A DNA stretch of 64,000 bases, from NCBI GenBank assembly GCA_024195585.1, contig SWBL01000018.1, forward strand, positions 186,001 through 250,000. The letters run 5' to 3'. The translations under genes and the position numbers were made by a program. The stretch comes from Aureobasidium sp. EXF-3400 (Eukaryota > Ascomycota > Dothideomycetes > Dothideales > Saccotheciaceae). The number at the start of each line of letters is the position of its first letter. Within the stretch, counting starts at the first letter, position 1. The notes under the pieces were generated by a model. It was not told the DNA's origin. It was given only the letters and a program-made list of their open reading frames with translations, and did not search any database. Of this stretch, positions 10,310 through 20,639 are shown piece by piece.

Positions 10310-11140
10310 ATGTCGGTCCTCTCGAATGTCGCCAAAACCATGAGTCGCAAGATCGCAAGAGCCGAAGTCATACACCTTCGGCATCAATCACTGGCCTTGC
10401 AAACATTATATCCCCATCAGGAATATACCATGAGAGACGTGGCAGGGTCAACCACACTCCTGTCACCAGCAAAGTGGGGATCAAAACTCAATCACACTTA
10501 TGGATTTGGCATGTTCGGACCAGTCACGGACAACGATCTGCATACCATTGAAGATGCATTTGTGCAGAACGACGTCCGTCCGGAGATATACATGTGTGAA
10601 ACTGCCGACAGTTCGGCATTTGATCTGCTGTCGAATCACTACACAATCACTGGTCACCTTTGCCAGTACCAAATGTCTCTTTCGGATTTCGAGCATCCGG
10701 ACATGTCGAATGACATCGATATATCCATACTCGATTCTAGTGACCATGAAACATTCATCCAAGCATCGGTTGAAGGATTCCGCAGCAACGGTCGCTCCCC
10801 GGAGCTCTTGAAACTGCTGGCAGAGAGCGCTGCAGCTCGTCCAGATACCCTCTTGTTCTCGGCTTCTATGCATGGCGAACTGCTTGGTGTGGCGGGGATG
10901 GCGATCATCGATGTAGAAGACAGCAAAGTGGCTCTCCTTTACATTGACAGCTCTCTGCCACGCGCCAGAGGAAGAGGCATCCACAAAGCACTGCTTATGG
11001 AAAGGCTTCGAGTTGCAAAAGATCGCGGATGTGATCTAGCGATTGCTTCTTCGAGAGAGGGATCGATAAGTGCGCACAACATTCAAAAAGTTGGACTGAA
11101 GCAGGCGTATGCGTGCAAAGTCTATACGAAAGATCATTGA
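10310..11140 (+). CDS. GNAT-family N-acetyltransferase
   Basis: An intronless 276-aa frame. The C-terminal half is a GNAT fold: LLFSASMHGELLGVAGMAII, then the acetyl-CoA-binding motif A region with RARGRGIHKALLMERL (R-x-R-G-R-G-I), then DRGCDLAIASSREGSISAHNIQKVGL, whose last part is the usual N-x-x-x-K-x-G-F/L-like end. The first 140 residues are less conserved and may be an N-terminal GNAT-like repeat, as in many fungal two-domain members. The substrate cannot be told. The ATG at 10310 is the first in frame; a shorter start at MSRKIARAE (10340) is possible. No signal peptide or TM segment. It stands alone beside the NmrA relic. Confidence 0.8.
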   Translation: MSVLSNVAKTMSRKIARAEVIHLRHQSLALQTLYPHQEYTMRDVAGSTTLLSPAKWGSKLNHTYGFGMFGPVTDNDLHTIEDAFVQNDVRPEIYMCETADSSAFDLLSNHYTITGHLCQYQMSLSDFEHPDMSNDIDISILDSSDHETFIQASVEGFRSNGRSPELLKLLAESAAARPDTLLFSASMHGELLGVAGMAIIDVEDSKVALLYIDSSLPRARGRGIHKALLMERLRVAKDRGCDLAIASSREGSISAHNIQKVGLKQAYACKVYTKDH

Positions 11141-11867
11141 TTGAGATTGAAGTCTAATCACTGGATCCTCCGAATATACGGATTTTTATGCTTTGCAACA
11201 TGTCACGTAACCACACGGATGCTGAGACGATGTGGTGTCATCTGATCCTTCCGAGAAAGCAATGCAAACGCTCCATTACTGTCGAAGCAAGTCAGGACTC
11301 TCTTGATCTTATTGAGAATGACCGAGAAATCTGCATCTCCATCTCCATCTCCATCTCGCCTTGTAGGCACCGATCGACTTTCTGCAAATCTATGGTAGAT
11401 TCAAAGAGGATCTGCATGAAGAGATACAAGATTCTCTGTGCTTCACTGACCCTGGCATATCGTTTAACTTCCTTGTTGGCGCTTTGCTAGTCTATGAATC
11501 GATTAGAAGCACAAACTATATACCTTGCTGATTATGATATGGCTCTGGTGGAGACATGCAATCTGGACAGAACTACAGTCAATACAGCTAATTTGTGCTG
11601 TTTAAGTATGTTTTGGTTTGAACAAATTACCAGCGACCGGTCAAAAGTCCCTACTCGAACATGGTTCTAGCGAAATTTATAAGCCGACAATTTAGAATTT
11701 CAAGACAGAGAGTCGATATCATAAAATTACTTGAAAGATAATGGTATATAAAAATAATCTCGTAATGTAAGAATCGTAAAGTTCGTGGATGCGCTGTTCT
11801 TGAGCACTGTAGCTCGAGATATTGAGCCTTTTGTTCAATCCCAATGCCAGGAAACAGGGGGGATTCT
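11141..11867. other. Intergenic with a (CATCTC)4 repeat
   Basis: No supported gene. A 100-codon frame at 11188-11490 runs through the hexanucleotide repeat at 11334-11357 and has no other coding signature. AT-rich sequence follows up to the end of the minus-strand membrane protein gene. Confidence 0.5.
11334..11357. repeat. Hexanucleotide repeat (CATCTC)4
   Basis: Four perfect copies of CATCTC in tandem, in non-coding sequence. Confidence 0.9.
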
Positions 11868-13278
11868 TCAGCCCCTGCTTTGAGGCTTGCCAACATCATC
11901 AGGCGAAAAGTAGGCAGACCCAGTCTTTTCTTCCTCTACATCATGCCTACCACGTCTCTGCGCTGGCGGCTGCAACACACTCTGCAATGTGTTGTCTTCT
12001 GCTGGTTTCTTCGGGGTTGCTTCGGTGGCCTCGAGCTCAACAGGTGGGCTCATCTGCGTATCGTCCAGTTCGAAGTATTGGTTCTGCGGCGAAATTGGAT
12101 GCTGAGCGGCGTATGAGGTGTTGTGTTGGTGGTTCTCATAAGCACCAAAGTAGTCAGGTTGGTTGCTGTGGATAGGCGAGTGGACGGGTGTTACCACAGG
12201 ACTGCCATTGTTGTGGTATCGTGATTGCTCGATCCAGGAGACACGACGTGATTCGTCGGGCGAGGGAAGGCTTGCCAGTTGAGGATTGCCGTTTGCGAAT
12301 ATGGAGTCCCGAGTGAACCAGGAGTTTCCTACGCTGGGTGGATTGCCGACGCTCGGAGGATAGCCAACACTCGGTGAGTTACCAACACTGGGTGGTCGAC
12401 TGACATTTGGGCTGACGTTGAAACTTTGGCCAACTGAGGTGAGGTGTTGATCTATTGCTCCTGCTTAGCATGTTGAATAATGAAAAGTCATTTCTTTTAT
12501 CGATCTTACCTGAAGTGCTCGGTCTCGTTGAAGTGGTCTGCTGAGGTCGATCGTCGACCTCAATGCCTTCTGGATCTTCCGTAGAGTAGACAGTCCTTCG
12601 AGGCTCTTCTGCGTCCTCGGCCTGGATTCCTGTAGGTGTATCTACTTGTCGGGGATCATAAGTGTTATGGAAATGCCCATCATCGTTCTTGTATTCTGCT
12701 GCCATTCCTTGTTGTTCGAGTTCTCGTTGATGTGCTTGCCGTCGGCGCTTGAAACACCAGATGATACCAATCACGGCCAGAGCGATACCAGCCACACCTC
12801 CGATTGCACCGCCCACGATTGCACCAACGTGATCTCCTGCGGATGATGAGGCTACAGGCGTGGTTGTCGCCGCTGCCGTCGAAGTAGCAGCGGCTGACGA
12901 AGTCGTTACGAAAGCCGAAGCTACTGCGTCATCAACACTGAGACTTGCGGCAGTGAGATCGTTTGTCGGGCATCCGCTCGAGCATGGGTTGCTCTTACAG
13001 CAGCCCATGAAGGCTGGATTTGTTCCGGCGCAAGTGTACCAATTGCTGTCGGCGTCGCATGTTTGGTCCGGAAACATGCCATACTCAGCAACGTCGAAGC
13101 TCGCCGGCTTGAGGTTCTTTTGTGGGCAACTCGTCTTTTCATCGCATGGGTCGATACTACCAGTACAGCATCCAACGAATCTGGATCCAGTTGTGCAAGC
13201 GTACCAGGATCCACCACTAGGACAGGAAGGGTGGAAAGATTGGCGTGGCCAAAGATCGCGATCATAGATTAGCGCCAT
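11868..13278 (-). CDS. Single-pass membrane protein with twin cysteine modules
   Basis: A 450-aa protein from exons 13278-12510 and 12451-11868 (intron 58 nt; an alternative CAG acceptor 9 nt earlier would add three residues in frame). Two similar cysteine modules lie outside the membrane: GGSWYACTTGSRFVGCC with a following DPC, and SNWYTCAGTNPAFMGCC with a following NPC. An Ala/Ser/Thr-rich stalk and one TM helix (VGAIVGGAIGGVAGIALAVIGIIW) stopped by KRRR come next. The cytosolic tail is long and probably disordered, with four 6-residue repeats of the type PPSVGN coded by 18-nt units. The shape resembles wall-sensing or Skg6/Axl2-like fungal surface proteins, but I do not recognise the modules as a named family. 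No classical signal peptide is visible; an upstream in-frame ATG at 13359 adds 27 residues. Confidence 0.75.
12358..12432 (-). repeat. 18-nt tandem repeat coding for PSVG-N/Y-P/S
   Basis: Within exon 2 of the membrane protein, about four imperfect 18-bp units code for the six-residue repeat PPSVGN / SPSVGY. Third positions vary between units, so the protein pattern is kept better than the DNA. Boundaries are approximate. Confidence 0.65.
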
Positions 13279-14703
13279 TAACCCTGGTCCAGGAAAGAAG
13301 TTGTCAAAGAGTGACTGGAAGAAAAGGAAGCGGAAGGAAGGTATTGGTGTACTTTCCACCTACCTATATGTTTTACGGCCACCCACCAAAAAATTAATAC
13401 CTGAGACTTTCCGAGTTAATTGCTAGAGGTACGTGCAACAATCAAGGCCCTGGTTCCCGAGACCATCAACACCGCTGGAAGACGCAACGTGAGCCTGGCT
13501 CTGCCGTGCGGCCCGTACCATGGCTTCTAGGGCCGGAATGGTGTGCACGAAGGAAGTGGACATCATGGAATGCCGCACGAGGAGATGGCTCTCTGTATCA
13601 GGGCAGAGCGTTCTGGTATCAGAATTGGCTTGCAGACACGACAGCCACTGGCTAAGTTTTGGCCACGCCAAAGACATGACTATGTTCGACCACAACATGG
13701 AGAAGCGCTCGACAGGGAAAGGTGGAAGGCTTCGCGAAAACGGACGACGTGTGTTGCGCGTTTCAGAAAATGAGAACAGACCAGTTGCTTTCGTGTTGTG
13801 CGGCTTGTCAACAAATCTCCATCCACCAAGCCATATTACCTATTACAAGGCTCGCATGACGAAAGACCTGTAATCCGATTGAGTCTCAAGATCGTCGTTT
13901 GTTGTTCCCATCGTGATTGTGATGGTTATAAGCAGGAAGACAATTGACAAGTTTCCCTCCGACAAATTGAGGCTGCCTACTCAAACACCCGGCAGTCCTC
14001 CTTTCATGAGGCTGCGAAAGCCACCCCGCAATGTCCGAGTCGACAATCAAGAAAGGGGTTGAGTCGACGTCTCTTAAAGAGACACTGTGTTTTGAGAATC
14101 TCCTTGAATGTAGGCGTGTCTAGTCTCTGTCGCTCTAAATTGGTGGAGAGACAGTCGTGCGGTCTAGTCTTGCTCTTCGTACTGTTCTCGGGGAAGTGCG
14201 GAGCGACCGGAGGAGAAATTCGTTTCACCTGCAAGTCTGTCTGGTCAAACCAGCGCACCGACTTATCTTCATGATGAACAAAGGGAAGGATACCATTGAT
14301 GTTGCTCGTAAAGTTGAACAAACACTAGTGCCAGCAAAGCTACTTTTGAGAGTAATGTTTAGTAGTCCAAGAGCCTTCCGACGCTTTGTCTTTTAGCAAT
14401 TTGGCTGTGATCATTCAAATGATTACTAGACGCCTTTGATCTCACCGGTATAAGTTTTCCGCATATTCTCAAAGCTAGACGCAGGAGAGACCACGGGTAG
14501 CAGTGTAGCACATGTGTTTAAGGACGGAGTAGTTCAATAGGGACTTGGGCTTCGGGCTTCGGAGTTCTCGGGCCGAGGCGACAGCTCAGCGTCGACGGGA
14601 GATGAGGCTTGGCAGGCTTTGAAGGTTTTATCTGGCCAGACCAGAAATTTTTCCAATCAGATCTGGCTTATATATTCAACAATTTGAGATTCATTCTATA
14701 ATA
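13279..14703. other. Intergenic, no gene seen
   Basis: Frames of 70-117 codons occur on both strands (for example 13520-13873) but none has a recognisable domain, intron pattern or start context. Upstream region of the membrane protein gene and of the tRNA gene. Confidence 0.5.
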
Positions 14704-14775
14704 AGCTGAGTGGCGCAGCGGAAGCGCGCCGGGCTCATAACCCGGAGGACCTTGGATCGAAACCAAGCTTAGCTA
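14704..14775 (+). tRNA. Initiator tRNA-Met (CAU)
   Basis: A complete cloverleaf of 72 nt with no intron. The acceptor stem pairs AGCTGAG (14704-14710) with CTTAGCT (14768-14774). The anticodon loop is CTCATAA, with anticodon CAT at 14736-14738. Initiator marks are present: an A1:U72 pair, three G:C pairs closing the anticodon stem (GGG/CCC), and AUCGAAA in place of the T-psi-C loop sequence. The internal Pol III A and B boxes are the D-arm and T-arm sequences. A run of six T follows at once. Confidence 0.95.
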
Positions 14776-14778
14776 TTC

Positions 14779-14784
14779 TTTTTT
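14779..14784 (+). terminator. Pol III T-run terminator
   Basis: TTTTTT starts four bases after the end of the tRNA gene, the usual RNA polymerase III stop signal. Confidence 0.8.
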
Positions 14785-15194
14785 CTCTTGTCTTTTTGCT
14801 GTACCCACGAAAGTGAAGCCTTGTCAAAGATCTTGCCAACTGTTTATACTGATACAAAGGGATACTTTCAGCCTTGTTAGGCAGCTATTCAAATTGTTAT
14901 ATATAGTACCAAGTACTCTAGAGTGCATCGGATACTTTTTGCTTGCATGTAGGAGGTAGGCTTCGGGCAAGTGAATGTGGCCAGGGATATCAGAATATAT
15001 TGCATTTTTTTTTCTTGTTAAACAGTAATTGTGGACATTGAGACTGGTACCCAAACAGGGTGTTCAAGTGAAAATATGGACAGATGTTCTTAGCAACGAA
15101 AGAAACGGCGTCACTTCATGAGCTTCAAATAGAATTTATACGTGTAGAAAAGTTGTCAAGTTCGTAATTCGTCAGATTATATGCGTTTTTGATA
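14785..15194. other. Intergenic, no gene seen
   Basis: AT-rich spacer between the tRNA gene and the 3' end of the kinase-like gene, with only short spurious frames. Confidence 0.5.
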
Positions 15195-16379
15195 CTAGAC
15201 ATGTTCAGCGCTGCAAATGATGTCAAGAACATGGGTATCTTCCTTAACAAGTTCAACCCAGCCTCCTTTCTCAACACGAATGATCTTGCCGTCAACACAG
15301 ATCCTTCGCCAACGACCATCCTCCTCTGAATCGTCGAATGCTATTCTCAAACCATCGATTTCCTCGTAGCGGACTCTATTGTCATTGACGTGGTTGCCCT
15401 GGTTGTACGCCTCGGTCATGACCGCCATGACTTCGTCGCCGGACATGGGTCCGAAGTGTATCAACCTTAGCTTTCCATCAAGATGTTTCGATGCAGGCGA
15501 GATGGTAAAGTTCTTTTCGAGGTTGGAGACAAAGGTTGCCAGAACGTAAGCATGTTCTTGTTCATCAAGTTCATGCCATTCTGATCCGCGCAGCACCGAA
15601 ACACGGCCGCGATACTTGTGTGGCGGCGATCCGTCTTCGGGGTAGAGAGCTGCTTTTGCTGCCATTTGGAAGCGCTCGACACCGTGTTTACGATATTCGG
15701 TCGTGTCGCTGTCGGCTACGAGTGAGGCATGCATGCCCCAACTGCACACTACAGCACCCCATATTGTTGGCTTGCCGTTGTGGTTGAACAGTTCTGCCTC
15801 TTCACTACCTTCGTGAATAAGAAGTCTTGAGCCGGGAGAAAAAGTGGTACGGAGAATTGGTAGAGGTCGCGATTTTCCTTGCATCAAGGTCGACAACCCC
15901 ATGCTGTCGTCTGCGGTGATCCCCAGAGAGTTTGCCAATGCATTTCCAGTTCCCAGCGGCAGTAAAGTGATCTCAGGGCAAGCAAAATCGGGACTTCGTG
16001 AGGAAGTAAGAACAGCGTTGATGATATCCACAACGCCTCCGTCGCCGCTTAGCAAGATGATGGAAAGTACAGCCCCAGTGTTTGCAGCGGGTAAGAAGAC
16101 AGTTCTTGTAAGTTCGGTAATTGTATCTTCAGATTTTGTAAAATGCACAAAGAAATGCTCTCCCTCTTTGAAACCAAGAGATTTGAAAGTGTCGGTCAGA
16201 TGTGATTCGTAGAAGGATTGTGCTTGGCCAGTCCCAGAAGCTGTTGAGACGACGACATGACGAGCGGATGCCATGACTATGTTTTCCAGGCTTTCCACCT
16301 CAGGCCTCGATATGAAGGATGTTTTGCGAGTCAAGCAGGAAATGAAAGGCCGATGGAGGCTGGAGATGCAAGAGTCCAA
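15195..16379 (-). CDS. Diacylglycerol / sphingoid-base kinase-like protein
   Basis: An intronless frame of 394 aa. The DAGK catalytic domain begins at about residue 36 (ARHVVVSTASGTGQAQSFY), with the nucleotide-binding glycine motif as LLSGDGGVVDIINAVL (family consensus GGDGT; here SGDGG) and the second conserved block LPLGTGNALANSLG. The C-terminal half follows the sphingosine-kinase pattern (VVCSWGMHASLVADSD; YVLATFVSNLEKNFTISP; DGKLRLIHFG). Such enzymes phosphorylate lipids on membranes; the GGDGT to SGDGG change and the lack of a membrane-targeting domain leave the substrate open. The ATG at 16274 (MASARHVVV) is a better start by homology than 16379, since the first 35 residues look like leader. 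Confidence 0.8.
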   Translation of the reverse strand: MDSCISSLHRPFISCLTRKTSFISRPEVESLENIVMASARHVVVSTASGTGQAQSFYESHLTDTFKSLGFKEGEHFFVHFTKSEDTITELTRTVFLPAANTGAVLSIILLSGDGGVVDIINAVLTSSRSPDFACPEITLLPLGTGNALANSLGITADDSMGLSTLMQGKSRPLPILRTTFSPGSRLLIHEGSEEAELFNHNGKPTIWGAVVCSWGMHASLVADSDTTEYRKHGVERFQMAAKAALYPEDGSPPHKYRGRVSVLRGSEWHELDEQEHAYVLATFVSNLEKNFTISPASKHLDGKLRLIHFGPMSGDEVMAVMTEAYNQGNHVNDNRVRYEEIDGLRIAFDDSEEDGRWRRICVDGKIIRVEKGGWVELVKEDTHVLDIICSAEHV

Positions 16380-16765
16380 ATATCTGACGACCAGTCTGGG
16401 AGATGATCAGGTATTTATGTCGACGTGAGAGCCCCAAGCGAAGGATCAACAACCAAGAACAGGCAGGCGCTTAGTTATATTGAAATGGTGTCAGATTGGG
16501 AATGATTGAATGATAGGATAGGGCCGTTATCGCCGTGCACAAACAGCCACAAGCAAGCATAAAGAAGGCCAAGCAAAGCTATCTTCAGGCTTCGGCTGAG
16601 CGTCATAGCGCGGATCAGCAGCGGACAAGAGAGCAAGCAGCTGCCTCGTGCCTGCCAGTAAGCCCATTGACCGCACACGTTCATGCCTTCCACAACAGAG
16701 TCAAGCTAGACGGCAGTCACTCTCATCCTCGGCATATGCTGCATGAACTGATCTCACGACAAAAC
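16380..16765. other. Divergent promoter region
   Basis: Spacer between the kinase-like gene (minus) and the small membrane protein gene (plus); no supported gene. A 109-codon frame at 16535 overlaps the start of the latter in its own frame, but the conserved protein begins at 16766. Confidence 0.5.
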
Positions 16766-17627
16766 ATGGCGACCGAACCCGACCATGGCCTCTCAGGCTG
16801 GGGCATCTTCTTCCTCGTTGCTTTTGTCTTCATCGTCGTAGGCGGATGCGCATGGATAATGTAAGTCTTGTACTTTCTCCTCAGCTGCTTGCCAATGTAT
16901 ACACACTGGCTCATGAGCTTTGCTGCAAACAACATGTTCTTACCTGTGATACTCTCATAGATTCACGCAATATCGCGCCCGACGATTGGGTCTTCCCGCT
17001 CCCTCACTCAACCCCTTCACACGTGGCCGACGACAACAAAACACATATCAGGCTCCTTCTCCAGCATCAGGAGGTGTCGTTGGCTGGATCAAGGACAAGG
17101 TCGGCGCATTGAAGAGCAGTGTCAGAGGAGGTAGATCATCTGGCGGCGCATACGAGCCCAGCGGTGGTTACGGAAGAGGTGGTCACCGTGGCTTCGGCCC
17201 TCTGGATCCTGACGAAGCCTGGGACACGCGTGTTGGAAACGAAGCCGACTATGGTGTCGGTCGCGACGGCTACTACGAAGAACATGACTTGGGCTCGCCG
17301 GATATGAACTCTGGACCTTACGGAGGACATGGATATGGAGGAGGAAGCATTGGTGTCGGAGGAATTGAAGAGACAAGAGGTCGTGCTGCCAGCCGTCAAC
17401 GTGAGCTCGATACACGATATGACGAGGAGATGCACGGCACCAATCCATTCGGCGACGACACAGCTGAACGCAGCAGCATAAAGAACACTGGCTCTGGTCC
17501 TACTGTTGACACAACTTTTGGGGCCTCATATCAAAAGCCGCCGCATCACAAGAACCAACAAAGTCTTGGTGCCCAATCTGCCGACTCGCCCTCGGAGCGT
17601 CGCAGCATCTTCCGCGAGGACATGTAA
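16766..17627 (+). CDS. Conserved fungal single-pass membrane protein, unnamed
   Basis: A 253-aa protein from exons 16766-16860 and 16961-17627 (intron 100 nt, GTAAGTC to CTCATAG). After MATEPDHGLSGWG comes one TM helix (IFFLVAFVFIVVGGCAWIIF), then a basic RARRLGLP and a long Gly/Tyr-rich, probably disordered tail. Recurrent short blocks such as GWIKDKVGALK, GFGPLDPDEAWDTRVGNEADYG and the end SERRSIFREDM look conserved rather than random. I recall similar uncharacterised proteins across Pezizomycotina but no function. The splice join reads WI-IF-TQYRARRL. The short N-terminus before the TM and basic residues after it suggest the N-terminus faces out. Confidence 0.75.
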
Positions 17628-18318
17628 TTGCTTCTACGACCATCTCACGTTGGTATTACGATTATCACGGCGTTACTCTGCTGCTTTTGTCAATTGCACT
17701 GAGCTTTATGTGTATTCGAAACCCTGGCACGTCCCAGAATTTACTTCTTTCTTCATGTGCACCCTGTGCTTCGAGCTGTCTCATTATACTACCTATTTCC
17801 GCTGTTCTGGAAGCAACCAAAACGAGTCCATCGCCAGAAGGTAAACTTCGCTGCATAAGTGAGGTTGCAGGTTAGCGAATCACTCGTTCTGTTGTTTGTT
17901 TGTGAGCTGCGCGCTCACTCACGCGCAAACAACACTGCGATAACATCAACAGTAAGTGAAAATAACTCTTCAGCACTTCTCTTCAGCTCCGTCTTCTCCC
18001 ACCTTCCGGACATCTCCTGTTGTTTCGACTGTGAGGCACCAACACCATCGCTCACCAAAAACCATCAGTCCTTCTCAACATCATTCACCTCTGCGCAGGT
18101 TCACTTTCTTCCTCATCTTTGACCTCCCCAAGTGTGACATAACATCAACTCAGTCACCACTTCTTCGTTAGCAAGCTTTGGCGTCTTGAGACACTTACTA
18201 CGGTATGTCCCTCGTCTATTGCTGACCCTTGCTGCCTCAAGACGGTGTTCTGATAAGTGGTACTTATTCTAGTCTGTCTCCGACCGCTTCTCTCGAGTCA
18301 ACAATACTTCAAACCGTC
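17628..18318. other. Leader region of the MYND gene, possible 5' UTR intron
   Basis: No coding gene seen. A good intron lies at 18203-18272 (GTATGT donor, GCTGACC branch site, TTCTAG acceptor), upstream of the MYND start codon, so the transcript probably has a spliced leader. A second, weaker candidate is 17952-18098. Confidence 0.45.
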
Positions 18319-18996
18319 ATGGCATCCACCGAAGGCCAGTGTGCCGGCTGCTCCAAGCCTGGCAAGCTCTGCAAGGGCTGTCTCAACATCCGATACTGCG
18401 GCGCTGAGTGTCAGGGGGCCGACTGGTCGGTTCACAAGCCGCTCTGTCGCAGCTTCAAGGATGTACGCGATGCTCCTGGTCCCGACATGGTTCGCGTCAT
18501 CGAGTTCCCTGTCAACGACATCAATCCCAAGTTCCGCTGGATGCCTATTGATCTCTGCGGCCCGCGCCCTCTCAGAGGTGACTTCTTTGGCTCAGACGGC
18601 GACATTCCTGAAACGGCCAGCTTCATCGAGGAGCCCAAAACTGGCAAGATGCTGTCCCTCCGAATCACATGCGAGACTCGTTCGTGCTTCCAGACCGATG
18701 ATTCTCTGCCCAACAAATCTGTGCACCACTTGACGAACGAAAAACCTCGCCTGAAGTGGGCAGGTCCTATCTTGTTCTACGGCAATGTCCTCGAGAACCC
18801 CGAAGATGATGAAGACAAGGTTTACGAGTGCATTGATCTGGACACCATCCACCTCAACGTCATCAAAGACTGGCTCAGTATTGGCAACTATGTAGACCCG
18901 GTAGGCAAGGCTTTGATGAATGAGATGAAAGCCAAAGGACACGTCTTCAGCGCCTCAGATATGGTAGAGATGTTCAAAAAGATGGGCAAGTGGTAA
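18319..18996 (+). CDS. MYND-type zinc-finger protein A (short form)
   Basis: A 225-aa protein. The N-terminal MYND finger (residues 7-42) has the full ligand set C-x2-C-x7-C-x2-C-x4-C-x3-C-x7-H-x3-C. It is followed by a block shared with two other genes in this window: a DMVRVIEFPVNDINPKFRWMP region, then GPILFYGNVLENPEDDED and IDLDTIHLNVIKDWL. The two relatives (20639 and 34180, minus strand) go on for another 190 or so residues; this one ends early with its own tail. MYND fingers bind proline-rich peptides, often in transcription or protein-complex assembly; there is no SET domain here. ATG 18319 is the first in frame. It converges with paralogue B. Confidence 0.85.
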   Translation: MASTEGQCAGCSKPGKLCKGCLNIRYCGAECQGADWSVHKPLCRSFKDVRDAPGPDMVRVIEFPVNDINPKFRWMPIDLCGPRPLRGDFFGSDGDIPETASFIEEPKTGKMLSLRITCETRSCFQTDDSLPNKSVHHLTNEKPRLKWAGPILFYGNVLENPEDDEDKVYECIDLDTIHLNVIKDWLSIGNYVDPVGKALMNEMKAKGHVFSASDMVEMFKKMGKW

Positions 18997-19338
18997 TTCG
19001 CAAGATGCGTTAACAGGGTCTCTAAGCCCGATGAGAAAGCATGAGCAGGGGAACTTCGAAGCAGAAAGCTGAGATGGTTTACAGGTTGAGCGTTGAGGGA
19101 GCATGCTTAGTCACTATCAACAACAAAGGAACGGAAACTGATTATGGATTCGATACCAAAACTATTTTTCTGACTTCCCTAATGAGTTTCTGAGTGATCG
19201 TTTTTTCCAATTTCATGCTGCACCAGTCAATCCTGTCTTCTCTATCAACCTGAGCCCATCGTTTTGTCACAGCCTCTATCCATCTCTTATCACTTTGACC
19301 GAAACTCCCATCTCCGTCTTCTCAACTCAGTCGACCTC
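18997..19338. other. Convergent 3' spacer between two MYND genes
   Basis: Spacer between the stop of MYND gene A (plus) and the stop of MYND gene B (minus); no gene seen. Confidence 0.5.
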
Positions 19339-20639
19339 TCACAGAGCACCCAAGTGCAGGCCCTTCTCCTTGCACCAAGCGCGGAACCTCTTCCTCGAGC
19401 AACGATCGTACATCTTGTCTCTCAGCTTGAGCAAGGCGATCCCTTGTTCCCTAGCCTCTTCACTCTCTTCATCATACTCAGTAGCCAACGAGTACATGAT
19501 CTGCTCATGGGCATCGGTGAACTTTGGGAGCAGATCTTCTTCAATCCAAGTGCAGAAAGCCTCCAAGTAAGCTGGGTCCAATGGCTTCTGATCCTTGCGG
19601 ACGACGATAGCGTCTCCTATCTGGGCACGGTATCTGATAAGGCTCGCATGTTAGTATAGCTGGACCGTAAGAGCGAAAAACATGATACGTACTCAGAAGG
19701 GATCGTGCCGAATTCTTGAACAACAGCACCTTTGCGATCGCCCATGTCGATCATAAGGAGTGATGCTAGCCTGTTGCCCGAATCTGGAGGCAGCTGAGCA
19801 CGGAGTTTTTCGATCTCCTCGCGGATCTTGGGGGTGTCGTTCTGGTTCTCTCCTAGAGGCAGCCGGAAAAGAACGGTGAGAGGCATACCGAAGAAGACGG
19901 AGATTGGAGAAAAAAGACCAAGATCACCATTGCAGATTGCCGTGGTGGATTTGATGGTGTTAGCATTGAAGCGGTGGCCAGGTCTGCTGTTGCGGTTGCT
20001 GTAGATACGCACGGCATCCATTTCCGCTTTATCGTGCCTATGGCGTCCCAGAAAGTAGTTGGTGATGATGGTAAGGTCGGTTGTGTCAAGGTCTGTGACA
20101 ACAGGGTATTTCTCGCCATCTTCGTTTTCGTGTTTGATCTGGCCATAAGCGATGAATGGGCCTCTCACACCGTGAACTTCTTTGCCAACCAAGGTTGTGA
20201 TGCTTTGGTTGACTGGATCATCCAGAGAGGGTGCTTTCGAGCCGCAGGCGAGTATGATGTGCGGATAGATCTTCATCATGCGGACAAAATCGGCGTTGAG
20301 GTGAATCGGCCACAGGTAATCTGTCGAATCATCCAAGAACGACTTTCGCATCGCGGCAAGGTCGGGTTGAGTGTAAGCATATTGCTTATCCATATCCATC
20401 CACACGAACTCGGGGTTGGCACGGTCAACTGGGAAGTATATGGCGCGACATACGGTTGGGCTGGGCTTGGTCTTGAATCGTGCGAACGACTTGCAGATGG
20501 TACGGTGAACAGGCAGATCTACCACTTGACATTCCTTGCTGCAGTAGTGGGAACATTCGCAGTTGACGCAGGGAGTTGTCTCATGCGTGCGTGGGCAGAT
20601 AAGGCACTGCTTCCTGTTATGGTGGTTATAATGCTTCAT
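19339..20639 (-). CDS. MYND-type zinc-finger protein B (long form)
   Basis: A 413-aa protein from exons 20639-19693 and 19633-19339. The intron (59 nt) has GTACGT, a CTAAC branch site and TTATCAG. The MYND finger at residues 12-49 keeps all eight ligands. The family block follows: AIYFPVDRANPEFVWMDMD, GPFIAYGQIKHENEDGE and TDLDTTDLTIITNYFLG. A long C-terminal part, shared with gene C, reads LGLFSPISVFFGMPLTVLF and ends in a charged helical region (LEAFCTWIEEDLLPKFTDAHEQ). The last exon joins as PSEYRAQIGDAIVVRKDQKP. Role unknown. It converges with paralogue A, 342 bp apart, which points to local duplication. Confidence 0.85.

Noticed and set aside
5875..11140. Secondary-metabolite cluster built from the NmrA-like frame, the GNAT and the secreted enzymes
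   Set aside because: No backbone enzyme (PKS, NRPS, terpene synthase, DMATS), no P450, no transporter and no cluster regulator; the NmrA-like gene is a relic.
11188..11490. 100-codon frame as a gene
   Set aside because: Runs through the (CATCTC)4 repeat, has no domain or conserved look, and sits in AT-rich spacer.
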